Positions 1-10,469 of a stretch of DNA of 64,000 nucleotides are shown here, piece by piece. Origin of the DNA: Nepenthes gracilis (lineage: Eukaryota; Streptophyta; Magnoliopsida; Caryophyllales; Nepenthaceae); assembly GCA_033239525.1 (NCBI GenBank), contig BSYO01000016.1, forward strand, positions 7,141,045 to 7,205,044, in the 5' to 3' direction. Below the pieces are notes generated by a model. The model was not told the origin of the DNA. It saw nothing but the letters and a program-made list of their open reading frames with translations, and searched no databases. How positions within the stretch are numbered: position 1 is the first letter of the stretch; every line of letters starts with the position of its first letter. The position numbers and the translations under genes are program-made.

Positions 1-1210
1 GTCTTTTTCCACAATAATTACAATGCATCACCGATGTTTGAGAATCTGTCACTGATTGAACTCTGATGCTACATTTCTCTTTATCAGACACTTTTATTTT
101 CTTGGTAGGTCCCGGGTATCCCACACTAGGCTCCTTATAGAGATTCACCTAACTGATCACCCTCTTACCTAGAGATTTCTGAGTCTTCAGTTCTTTATCA
201 AGTACCAAAGCCCTATCAGGACCCCAATATAAGTCTGAAACTTTTGGGTCACTAGCTGACTCCTAAACTCATCCTTTAACCCTTGTAGGAATTTCTTGGT
301 CATCCTTAATTCATCTTTCCCAACAAGAGGTGCATAATGAGATAATTCAATAAACCTCTCACCATACTCCGCCATGGTGCAGCTCCCTCGCCTAAGCTCC
401 ATAAAAGCTCATTCCCTCCAATCTTGAAGGCTAGAGGAAATATATTTCTCCCAGAGAGCTTCCTCAAATGTCTCCCAAGAGACTTCCTTATCAAACAAAC
501 ACATTACCTTCTTCTTCTTCACCCACCAATCATCGACTTCTTCTTCTAATTTATAAGTTGCAAAAGTAACATTCTCGATGTCAGAATATTGAATAACTAT
601 AAATATTTTCTTTAATTTCCGAATCCAATTCTCTGACCGCACTGGATCTGATTCCCCCAAAAATTTAAGCACCTCTCTGCCTAAAACCTCTTATACGTCG
701 TTGGAATTGGCGTTGGTGCAGGAGTCGGAGCCATATAATGCTACTCTATCAATTCAACAACATTCGTTATCCTTTCCAACAAATTCACATACACAACTTA
801 TTGATCATGGGGAGCACTAGCACTTTCACTATCATCGTTTCCATCCATTTTACTTGCCATTTGATAACCTATAACAAAAAATATGGCAATGTTGATAAAC
901 CTGCTAACATCAACCAAGACACTTCAACAAAAATCTTAAGTTCAACCCTTAAACATTTCATTCGATCTTATCTAGCCGTTATCCTTCCTTAATCCTAGAA
1001 TAGATTATAACTAGAACCTAGAATCCAGATCAGTTAACCTAGACCTAAAATCAGTATTTATCTGCTTAATCACTAAGGCTCAGTCTATTTTATCACCTAA
1101 CTTAATAAGTCTATATCTATCCCTATTGATTCAGTCAGTCATAACTGTTTTCTAAGTTTTTACATATGGTTAGATCATTCCTAAGGTATCTCATTTTCTT
1201 TGATACCAAT
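1..1210 (-). pseudogene. Ty3-type LTR retrotransposon gag fragment and leader
   Basis: Reading from about 732 down to the left edge, two overlapping frames give a plant Ty3 gag (retrotrans_gag domain). The N-terminal part has an ESDPV...ENWIRKLKKIF segment; the next frame has MELRRGSCTMAEYGERF, APLVGKDE and KKFLQGLKDEFRS, which fit the family pattern 'ELRQGSMTVAEYxxxFxELSRYAP...KxxRFLxGLxxE'. Gag packages the element RNA. A methionine lies at 732, but a stop and frame changes separate it from the conserved part, so the gene is broken. From about 740 to 1194 no gene is visible; this fits an untranslated leader. Positions 1195-1210 read ATTGGTATCAAAG on the - strand, an initiator-methionine tRNA primer site. 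The pol genes lie beyond the left edge. Confidence 0.75.
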
Positions 1211-2097
1211 TGTGACGGATGTGCCTTTTCTTTTATCCTCAGATAATTTTGTAATTATAGATACAAAAACTAAAGCTCAAATCTCAACTTAAGGTTCTAG
1301 AAAAAAAAATGGACAGAGTCTCCCCTAAAATTGGGCAAAACTAAAATATAAACCTGAATAAAACATGTATAACATAATCAGTACATGCACACAACTATAC
1401 AATTACCATAATTTATCTTATAATACTCATACACAGGATCACAAATACCATCCATATCTTTAATTCAATAATTTTATCCACTATACCAGAATCCAAATGA
1501 GTGCTGCCTTCTAGGACTTGTACAAAATCCAAAGAAAAGAATAGCGGAAGCAACTATTAAAACTGCGGAAGTATAATTACTAATCCAACAGATTTTAAAA
1601 CGTGTAAAAATCATCAATACATAATTTTATTTATAGTTTAAACATTTACATGCAAAATTATAAATTTTTTAAAATCTTCAAGATGACTTCAAGGCTCCAA
1701 ATCTTCCGTACTAAGCTCTAACTATACCTGATCGTCCGGTATCTTCTCTATATCCTTATCTGGAGGGGAAAAAAATAAAACAGTAAGCCTAAATCTAATA
1801 AGGTACCAAAATATGTAGAATATAATACTTTCATATAGAACATAATTGTAGTTGAACGGATCTTAGTGCATATAAAGTATAAATGCATTGAAGCAGTGAT
1901 TACAAAAATATTAGCAGAACGTAAGTACAGTTAGATAAATTCATGAAAATATTCAAGAATAGAGACGTATAAGAAAATAGGAAAAAACATAAATCAGGAA
2001 AACATGAAAGCATGGAAACAAGTGAAATCCATTCTATACATGTATTGGGAATCATGCTGAAAAATCCTAAACCGTTTCAAAAATTGAAGGACCCACA
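1211..2097 (-). repeat. 5' LTR of the - strand Ty3 element
   Basis: The + strand sequence begins TGTGACGG directly after the primer site and ends ACCCACA. On the - strand this is an LTR of about 887 bases running TGTGGGT...CGTCACA. The outer end at 2097 is placed by a change of content: LINE reverse-transcriptase coding resumes immediately beyond it. The partner LTR is outside the window, so the ends cannot be confirmed by comparison; ATATG at 2098-2102 is the predicted target duplication. Confidence 0.55.
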
Positions 2098-3534
2098 ATA
2101 TGTCATACCTCTTAAAAGAACTTCAATGAAAACCCATATGGATCAGGTGATTTGCAGTCACCTATGAAGAACAAAGATTGCTGAACCTTCTTAGCACTCA
2201 TCGGGTAGCAAAGAAACTCTCGAAGGTTTTTAGGAATAGTACCAGGATAAATGGGCGAAATCTTTCCTTGTCAAATGGAGCATCATCATGACCCATCCCT
2301 AAAATTCACATAAAGTGAGCAACTATCAATTGCTAGACCACACCCAGACTGCTAGTAGGTGTGCCATCCTTTTTAACTAAGGAGAGGATCCTATTGCAGT
2401 TACAATTCCTTGCGACTGAATAGAAAAAAAAACTTGGTGCATTGGTCACCCTTCTAGAGCCATTTGATCTTAGCCTTCTGCTGAATAAAATCAAGTTATT
2501 GTCCCAACGCATGGCAATAGGTAGTTTTGCATTTCTCCTCCTCATTAGCTTCCACTCTATTTGGATGATGAAAATTAGCCTTTTGACATTCCTTCAATGC
2601 CTTCAGCGATTTGACTACCTTCTCTGAAACATTACTAACTTAGGCATTCAGACTTTTTAGAAGTCTTTGTGCGTTCCTCAACTTAGCTATAAGCTAATAC
2701 ATTAGAACGCCCTGCATCTCGCCCCACAAGACTGCATGAACAACATGGCGGAATTGCTGATATTTGGTAAGAAAATTGTTAAATCTAAACATACATTTCC
2801 TTGACCGATCCATGGCCGTTGGGGAAAGAACACAAGGAGAGTAGTCTGATATTCTATTTGGGAAAAAGGAGGCTTTATATATGTCAAACTCTAATAACCA
2901 AGTGCCATTTACAACAATTCTTTCCATTTTTCTATAAATACAAATAACTACATATCTTCTATCATTTCAAGTATAGAAGGCACTATTATGATATAAGTCA
3001 TTTAAATCATAGTCAGTGAGACATTGATTTAAATCCATTGAGCTCCTAGTATTCCAGCTGCCATTCAAGCCCTCAGAAGACAATCTAATCGTATTAAAAT
3101 CCCCCAAAGCAACCCACAGCACCTCAAGAACCTGATCACTTATAACTCAGAGGCTATTCCAAAGAACGCGTCGCTCAATCTCCGATTTTAACCCATAAAT
3201 AAAGAAAACATAGAAGACCTTATGGTCAACTTTATAGCAGGCTTTGCAATGAATAAATTGATCCTCTTTGGAGAGGATATCCAAATCCACCATTTCTCTA
3301 TCCCAGCTAACCCATATAAAGCCTATAGATATTGCCGAATAATTCATAACCCAATTCCAGCTAGGTATCAATTTCTTGACCATCTGCTTAGCGTTACTCT
3401 CTCTTATTTATGTTTCAACTAATCTAATAATGGAGTAGCACAATGAAAAGATGAATTGTCTAACCTCATGAGCTTTAATTCAGCCATTAAGCCGACGGAC
3501 ATTCCAGTGTGCGATAGTAGTCATGAGGATGAGC
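2098..3534 (-). pseudogene. LINE ORF2: endonuclease and start of reverse transcriptase
   Basis: The start codon at 3534 begins MTTIAHWNVRRLNG, the usual opening of a plant LINE endonuclease. An LGDFN-like strand (about 3100) and an ISDYSPCV motif (near 2840, family form ISDHSP) follow. The linker QQKAKIKWL..GDQCTKFFF (near 2410-2470) normally precedes the RT, and a KSPDPYGF motif (near 2135) corresponds to the RT opening SPGPDGF with one Gly changed to Asp and Asp to Tyr. Several stop codons and at least three frame changes interrupt it. The protein would have nicked target DNA and copied the RNA in place. Confidence 0.75.
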
Positions 3535-3544
3535 AGAAGGAGAA

Positions 3545-5934
3545 GCTTTTCTTTTAGGCCCCTTTGGTTTTTTAGTATTGATTTTAACGGTTTATCCTAG
3601 CTTGGAGGCACCTCCAACATTGAGGATAAGGAAATATTGGAGGTTGCAAATTGAACAGCAGAACCCCCTTGAAGTGGGGAAATCTTTAACATACTACACT
3701 GCTAGCCTTTAATGTCATCAGCCCCTACTCCCCATCGGGATTTGGCATCTGCTCGTTTCGGCTCTTGCTATCCATCTCTTGAACAGTGTTAGTACTCACT
3801 TGAAATGAAGTAAGGATATTCTTTTGCCTACCAGCCAATAAATCCTGTTCCATGGAGGTCATCGGTGGTTGCATATCGGAATCAGGAATGATAGTGATCA
3901 CAGTATCAATAGCTGTAGGAATTTCAATGATAGGCAGCCTCCCCTACTCACAAGGAGAAGAATTCGAAACCAAAGCTTCAACTAAATGACCATTTGAGGA
4001 GCACATTTTATCGCCTTGTTGGAGGGTTGCAAAAGATTGGCAATAGGTAGAACATCATCCATAGCATGGCAGTTGTCATCTGTAGAATAATACACCATTT
4101 CCTTTACACCCGATTTAGCCTTGTGCACGTGGGTATCTGGAAGTAGTTAACTCATAGGGCAGTATATTCTCTTTGACTTGCACTCGGTATTACTATGAGA
4201 AATCTGCTTATAAATGCCACACCGAACGGGCTTCCATTGATAATCAATGTCCACCTCCACAATTTTCGGCTTCCCCACATCTGAACATTGCCCTATGTTC
4301 AACCAAACTTTTGAAGGTAGAGAAGTAGCAGCTTCTACCTCCACACATACTCTGGCAAATCTCATACCTCCATTCTAGCAGTGTCGGTGTCCAGCTGAAT
4401 CGATTTCTCTATAGCACTTGAAATCCAGCTAGAACACAAGGGGGTTCAAAACTCCATAGGCACATTAAATAAATTGATCCAAATCGAAAACGTTTTATGC
4501 TCCTCCTTAGATAATGCCATCCCTAGTTTCTATCATTTAAGAAATAAGGTTCTCCCTGTAAACACCCAAGGACCATTTGCTAGATAATTATCCATCATCT
4601 CTTTGGAGGAGAAGTGAAAGAAGAGGAAACCATTGTCATTTCTGGCCACATGACTTATTTCAAATCTTGCCCATATTGTTCAACCAATAAAATTCACAAT
4701 GCGAATATTTAGGTGTTTTTCATAAAAGTACCCAACTAATGTGGCACCAAAACCTCCTCCCCCTATTGAAGTATCTCACAAGGGGGTGTAATTTCTATAC
4801 TATCACTATCAGATTTCTACGGGGAAAAGTATTGAAGAGACAAATTGCCTAAAGACTCTTCCTTTTTGACAATTGAAGACCAAGAATGCTAATTTATTCC
4901 CCCCAACCCCACATGAGAATTAACCTAGGAACTAGGAAAAGGATGGTGAGTATTACCCATATTTCTGCCTATGCCTAGTCGTCAACAGTAGCACCAGGAG
5001 GAGAAGACCCAACCACTTTCTAGAAAGCTGAAAATGAACTGACCCAGCCAAAAGGAAGAGAGTAAGAAGCAGTATCTAGTGAAACTGTTGGAGTAGCAGA
5101 ACAAATGCTCCTCACCATATACGAAACCTGATTAGCATCTTGGTTCTTCACAACACTCTCCATCAAAAGTTGAGATCTTTCATTCAAACCACAATGAAAA
5201 TCTAGCAAAGCAAGAATCTTTGATTCGAAGGAAGACACTGGTGAAGATGCAACCTTCTGGGAAGTGCACAAGGATCTAGTCTTGCCAACAAAGGGAGATT
5301 GTATACCATAAACAGAAGATTCCAAATCCTGGGAAGTGCATAAGGAATCATCCTTGCTAACAAGAGGAGATTGTATACCATATATGGAAGATACCAAATT
5401 TGCATTTGTTTCTAAAGAAAACTGAGACGCTACTTTAGAAAGCTGAGAGCTTTCAGCCAAAACCCCATGAAAATCCAAAAAAGGTGGTTGCTTGGATTTA
5501 GTAGAAGATGCCGACTTAGATGGAGGAAGAGAAGACTGTAAAACTAGGAGAGGCAGGAAACAATCAAGGGAAAGAGGGGCTAGAGAGGAAAAATTAGATA
5601 ACGGTGTGGAGTTTGTGGCAAGGATATGTGGGTGGACAAGCATTTGTGATGGGCTAGATGAAAGAGATGACGTGGGAAGAGAAGGTGAAACTAGATGGGT
5701 AGCACCACTGAGGGACATTGACAGGGAGGCTTCGACAATGGAAGGACAGAGAGGAGGCTGATGAGCAACCGGATGGCCCAAAATGGCAGCAGCCATGGTT
5801 GGCAGCACTATGCTAGGGAAGAAGTAGGAAAGAAGAACAGAAAATCCTAGAGACAAGGAACAGCTTCTCTCTCTAGGATCGTTCGATAGTCTATTCAGTG
5901 GCATAGGCAAAAAATCTTTCATTTTTCTCAACAA
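3545..5934 (-). pseudogene. LINE ORF1: serine-rich N-terminus, DUF4283, CCHC knuckle
   Basis: The first 304 codons (5934-5020) are still open and rich in serine, proline and leucine. They include a 24-residue tandem repeat (72 bases, near 5261-5404) with two copies of a YGIQSP..V.K...SLCTSQ pattern. Downstream, in broken frames, the region around 4150-4660 matches the DUF4283 and zinc-knuckle part of LINE ORF1: MRFARVCVEVEA, then QWKPVRCGIYKQISHSNTEC, where the first knuckle cysteine pair reads C-x2-Y instead of C-x2-C. ORF1 proteins bind the element RNA. The C-terminal part, to about 3545, is basic and low in complexity. Decay is clear, but the N-terminal frame survives unusually long. Confidence 0.7.
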
Positions 5935-5940
5935 AGGAGG

Positions 5941-7429
5941 GTAAGAATGTTAGGTACAAAATATGCCAACTTCACGTGCACTAGAGAAAGGCCACCAATT
6001 TCATTCTCATCTCAATTGTCCATTTAATAAGAGCTATTGGAGACAGCCCTGCTAACTCGTAGTCTTTTAAGGCAAGAGCTTCTAGGCATGGACGGACTTT
6101 TGCTTCTATTTGTGCAAAATCTATTTGCCTAATCCTTAACATACTTATGCTACCTTGCTCAGAATACTAGGACCGATACCGTCAGACTGCTTTCAATCAC
6201 TTTGTGACCATTTCACTTGAAATGAACCCTTATTGCACTGTTGGTAGTGGAAAGCATGAAAGTGGCTTGGCTGGCACTCATACTCACATGGATTAAACTT
6301 CAATCGTGCTACTAGGCCTAAATACCTCTTCCTTCTGGGTGACTAAGAAATGTTCCCTCTTTTGACTCACTATCTCTTTCATCTTTGGTCAGGTAAGTCT
6401 TTCATTTTCCAAACACACACTAAGAGCACAACTTGGTCCTGACAATTAATCTTTAGGAAGAAAGTATTGACATTGTGTGGTGTATGACGCTTGCCGAGCG
6501 GGAAAGAAAATGAGAAAGTGTGCATAGTGCTGATAGGGAATAAAAGGCCGTTGAGCATGTTCGATATGGGTAAGGAGTTGTACCATTGTGTCATTTTTCT
6601 TCTCTAGAGTCAAAGAATGAGTCGTTTAGCTAAAAGCATCCTCATGCACTGTGTCATCTATTAAGATAAGAGTGAAGGTAGAGTTATATAGTAAGATAGA
6701 ACACACTTGCATTTTGTTCATAGGATAACTCTTGTTGCTGGCAGATGTGTTGTCATCTTTTGAAAGAAAGATGTAAGTTGTCGGCACAAATATTTATCAA
6801 TAAATCTTAATTAATTGAGAAGTATTCAAATATGAACCTTCAAAAATTAGAATTTTCAAACTCTGTTAGAAAGCACCCACTTCATTCAACCATAAGGGTG
6901 GTAAAACAACTTCCTTCTTTCAAAACAAAGCTCGACCTAAACCCTTAGAATAAAATAGTGTTATGTACTAAACCGAACACTCAACCTCTCTTCTAAATTC
7001 ATGATATAAATAAATAAGTATGAAAACCCCCTCCCTTACCTTCCCATTCTGAGAAAAGGCTCTCTTGCTTTTCTTGTTTGCTTTATTCCTCATAGCACTA
7101 TGGCAAGCTCTCCTTTCATTGGTTTCGGGTGAAGTATTTGTTATAAGTAGACCTTTCCTTCCTATTTCATCATGTTTTTGACACATCCATCAACGTTTTC
7201 GTGGTAGAAAGGTATTTTAATAGTGGAGGATCGAGAACTGGCGGGCAATAATGAGAGGATTTGTAAGGTATGTCTTGATTTGTTCGAACCCTTGTTGACC
7301 CATTCAATGGCCCTTGTCCCATGGAATTCTTTCAAAGCAATTTGAAAATTAACTAAAAAATTGGTGTTAGTGAGAAATTTGCTGAAATACTATATATGTC
7401 CTAAACACCAATTTCTTTATCAATTCTTA
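5941..7429. other. Unassigned intergenic stretch
   Basis: No frame here gives a protein family I recognise. The longest frames are about 70 codons and have no motif support. The stretch beside the LINE may be its 5' untranslated region. The rest has short balanced-composition runs that could be old organelle or element DNA, but nothing decisive was seen. Confidence 0.4.
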
Positions 7430-8159
7430 GTGGCAGCATATTTACAATTGCATTCGCCAACCTCGGATCAAGATCTATTCTCCCCTCCCCCGACTTAGGA
7501 AAAAACCAAGAAGGGGAAAGCTTGGTCCACCATTTATTGAGGGGTAAAATAAGTTAGGAAGATAAATTGAAAGAAAGCAACCGAAAAAAAAAGGATGATA
7601 TCCCACTCCCTAATATAATAAAGTTTAGGTGAAAATATATTCAAATAAGAATTCTGTCTATTAAAGCATAATTTAAAGTGTTTTATTGACCTAGGAGTTT
7701 ATTTAGAAGGATCGGACAAAGTACCTAATGAGAAGCTCTTGTCAATCATCCTGCCCAATCTCTTATGGCTCCATTATGCAATAGTAAAAAGTGCTTAACA
7801 TTGATGGATCACATGCCCTTTGTTTTGTCACAGCTAGTTCTAATTCGATAAGTAAGGCTTCATATTCAGCTACATTATCCGTACATAGAAAATTTGATCG
7901 AGGTGAATGGTGATAAACAAGATTATTAAGAGAGAAAAAAGGCAATACCTGCTCCCATGCCACCTTGCCTGCTAGAGCCATTGAAATACATTTTCCATGC
8001 AGTTGTGGTTAGACGCATGACCTCTCTATCATCTTGATCAAGCAACTACTTACCTAAGCAGATGATTTCTCAAAAATTCAGCTAACACCAGTTTTTGATT
8101 ATCATGGTAAATAATTGAATAAAAACTCTAACATGGCAAAAAGAAAGCAGCTTTTCAAT
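7430..8159 (-). pseudogene. Tat-like Ty3 polyprotein remnant: RT tail and RNase H
   Basis: Between about 8150 and 7690, - strand frames give YSPIEK-like PIEKLLSF, then WKMYFNGSSRQGGMGAGI and CTDNVAEYEALLIELELA. This is the second RNase H domain typical of Tat-clade Ty3 elements (family form WxLYFDGSS...TNNxAEYEALIxGL). The first catalytic Asp of the FDG motif is Asn here (FNG), and a frameshift follows a few residues later. The stretch to 7430 resembles further Tat polyprotein DNA only weakly. The remnant stops abruptly where the next element's LTR begins at 8160, suggesting that element landed in it, although I could not find its continuation after 16388. Confidence 0.65.
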
Positions 8160-10448
8160 TGGTAAGGTACTAATTTCTGAAACATAGTGAACATGAGTAA
8201 TTATGTTAATATAAGTGGGTCGAGGTCTAAGGACACCGAAGAAGTTAGATCAATAGGCCCGAAGATCCAAAATTGGTGAAAGTTGGAACCGACATAATAA
8301 TCTCGAAATATTAATTTGTAAATAGGATTCGGGTTCTAAGTTATGGTAATCACGATGTATTAAAATTGATATAATCAATATTAGGTTTAAAATATACGAA
8401 AAATTATGTTTTGAAAGTAAAATAGGAGAAAACTGGGATGCTGCTTGCTGGTGCCATGCCTAGCAGCATGGCGCCTGCTGTGCGCTCAAGCACGGCAGGC
8501 AGGCGCCAAAAGCTGTAAGGTCATGCCCAAAGCTCACAGCCGGCGCTCAAGCGAAGGGGGTAGTGTGCCCACGCCCATTGCTCGCCTGGCTGGCGCTTGA
8601 GCGCCACTCCATTTTAAAGGCCGAGTTGGGCTTCATGAATTTCATTTTTGTGATGGATCCAAACCCTAGAGAGAGTGAGCGTGAAGAAAAAGAGAGAGGA
8701 GGAGATCGAAGCCCACAAGTCTAATTCCGTCCGAAAGCGAGTTAGAAAAATGATAGATCGGGTCGAGGCAAGTGCTCTCATACTATTTTCTCTCATTTTC
8801 TGACATTTTTATCTCATGTTCTTTGGGTATCCACATTTTGATACCCGATTAAGTTCTTATTTTGTATTACCCATGACCCTAGCATGTATATTCTTCGATT
8901 TTATATCTAATTGGTGAGATTTGTATGGTTTTTCACACCCGAAACCCTAAACCCACGCCCCTTTGTTTATACATGAAATTATGGTAAATAATGCATGATT
9001 TGGCCTTCATTATAAATTACTCATGTCTTGAATATATGTATTTATCAGTTGGGTATTCAATTTCCAAGTTTTGACCCATTTCATGCGATTGGGAACCCTA
9101 AAACCAGCGCCAACACTGTTCACCCGAGTTTTTGGGGATTTTTGCATAAGTCCACTTTGTTTAATTTGGTATTTAATTATATATAATTTTAAATGTTCAA
9201 TTGTATGGTTCGAAAATATTATGGTGATCAGTTTGTGAAGGAAATGTTGTCCGAAAGCCTCTAAAATTATATTTGTCTATCGATGGTAAGAATTTCTATT
9301 CTTTCCTATACTTTATGATATCTGTGCATATAAATTAAATTATAATAAGACTTAAATCTGAAAGAAAAATAAAAATTATGCAAGTATTTGAAGGAAAGGC
9401 CACAATTCATTATACGTATAATTCATTCTCCTAGAGGGAGAAATTTGTGAAAGAAGTTTGGTGGACCATCCCTCAAAGAATAAGAAATCATAAAATTAGG
9501 ACCACTGATTTATATTTTAGTGGGTAATATCCATTGGCGTGCCATTTATATTATAGTGGAGACTTAACGATTATCCTACGCGCGTGTTGTAGCGAGTGAT
9601 ACTCTTGGCAAACTTTAGAATATTACTATGAAATGACGAAGACTACCTCTGGACCCCGGGGGATATGAGGGCATATGTGTTTGGCCTATTTACAGGTATA
9701 GTATGTAGATGGCCCACCTCTGGTTCTGAAATAGGAGTATATGACCTTAGATATGTGGGGTATCATGATCCTTTTCTCATTCTCCCATACCTTTAGATAA
9801 TAAGGCTTATTGACCATAATCCGCAAAGATAAATGTAATTTAGAAAGTGCATTACATCATGTTTCATATCTTCATGCATCCTTTCATATAGCTTCCATCC
9901 CATTTCTTGTTCCATTTGAATATATTGCTTATTATTTGATTTATGTTACACTTGCTGAGCATTTGGCTCACCGTTACTTTTTTCTTCCTTCCAGATGAGT
10001 ATGCTATTATGTCTTACGAGTCTGAGTAAGACCTAGAAGTAGGATAGGCTGTGGATCTTGCATTGAAGAGCTTTTGGGACTTAGTTTATGATTTTTGTAT
10101 GCGAAGGAGTGCATTGTATTATGTTGATATGCATATGTAATCGATGTATGTGTATGATATTGATGGATACGTAGTTTTGTTTTCACTGTATATAATGGAT
10201 GTATGTTCTTCTACAAGCTTTTACGGTTATATTTGGCTACCTAATTGGCATCTTATCTGAGCCAATGTTGTACGCGGAGTTATGAAGTCGGTGCCACCTG
10301 TTATTCATTGTGGCAATTGGGATCCTGTGTATGTGTAGTATGTATATGGTGGTTGCGGTACGAGATTTATACAAGTTTTGCATTGACAGATGTTTGTATT
10401 ATAGATGAAATTCTGTCAAATTTTTGACTGAAAATACGGTCTATCACA
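8160..10448 (+). repeat. 5' LTR of the 8160-16388 element
   Basis: Begins TGGTAAGGTAC and ends TCTATCACA; matches 14095-16388 along its whole length. It contains a GC-rich patch (8440-8620) with a hairpin-capable core. The mid-LTR has 'AACCCTAAACCC'-type runs at about 8940 and 9090. No coding sequence is supported here. Confidence 0.85.
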
Positions 10449-10450
10449 AT

Positions 10451-10468
10451 TGGTATTAAAGACAAGAG
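10451..10468 (+). other. Primer-binding site, degenerate initiator Met-tRNA type
   Basis: TTGGTATTAAAGACAAG lies two bases after the 5' LTR. The intact form complementary to the 3' end of initiator methionine tRNA is TGGTATCAGAGC; two positions have drifted. Confidence 0.7.
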
Positions 10469-10469
10469 A

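Larger units (their letters stand above)
2098..5940 (-). mobile_element. L1-type LINE, cut inside the reverse transcriptase by the Ty3 element
   Basis: Two consecutive reading frames on the - strand make up a plant L1-type non-LTR retrotransposon: ORF1 with DUF4283 and a zinc knuckle (about 5934-3545), then ORF2 starting with the endonuclease (3534). ORF2 ends at the LTR boundary near 2098 just after the SPGPDG-like motif that opens the RT domain. The rest of RT and the 3' tail should lie on the other side of the Ty3 insertion, beyond the left edge. Many stops and frameshifts show it is dead. Confidence 0.8.

Noticed and set aside
5492..5761. 89-codon + strand frame
   Set aside because: Antisense shadow of the serine-rich LINE ORF1.
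9810..10427. Frames of 60-62 codons inside the 5' LTR
   Set aside because: LTRs are non-coding and the equivalent frames are not kept in the 3' LTR.
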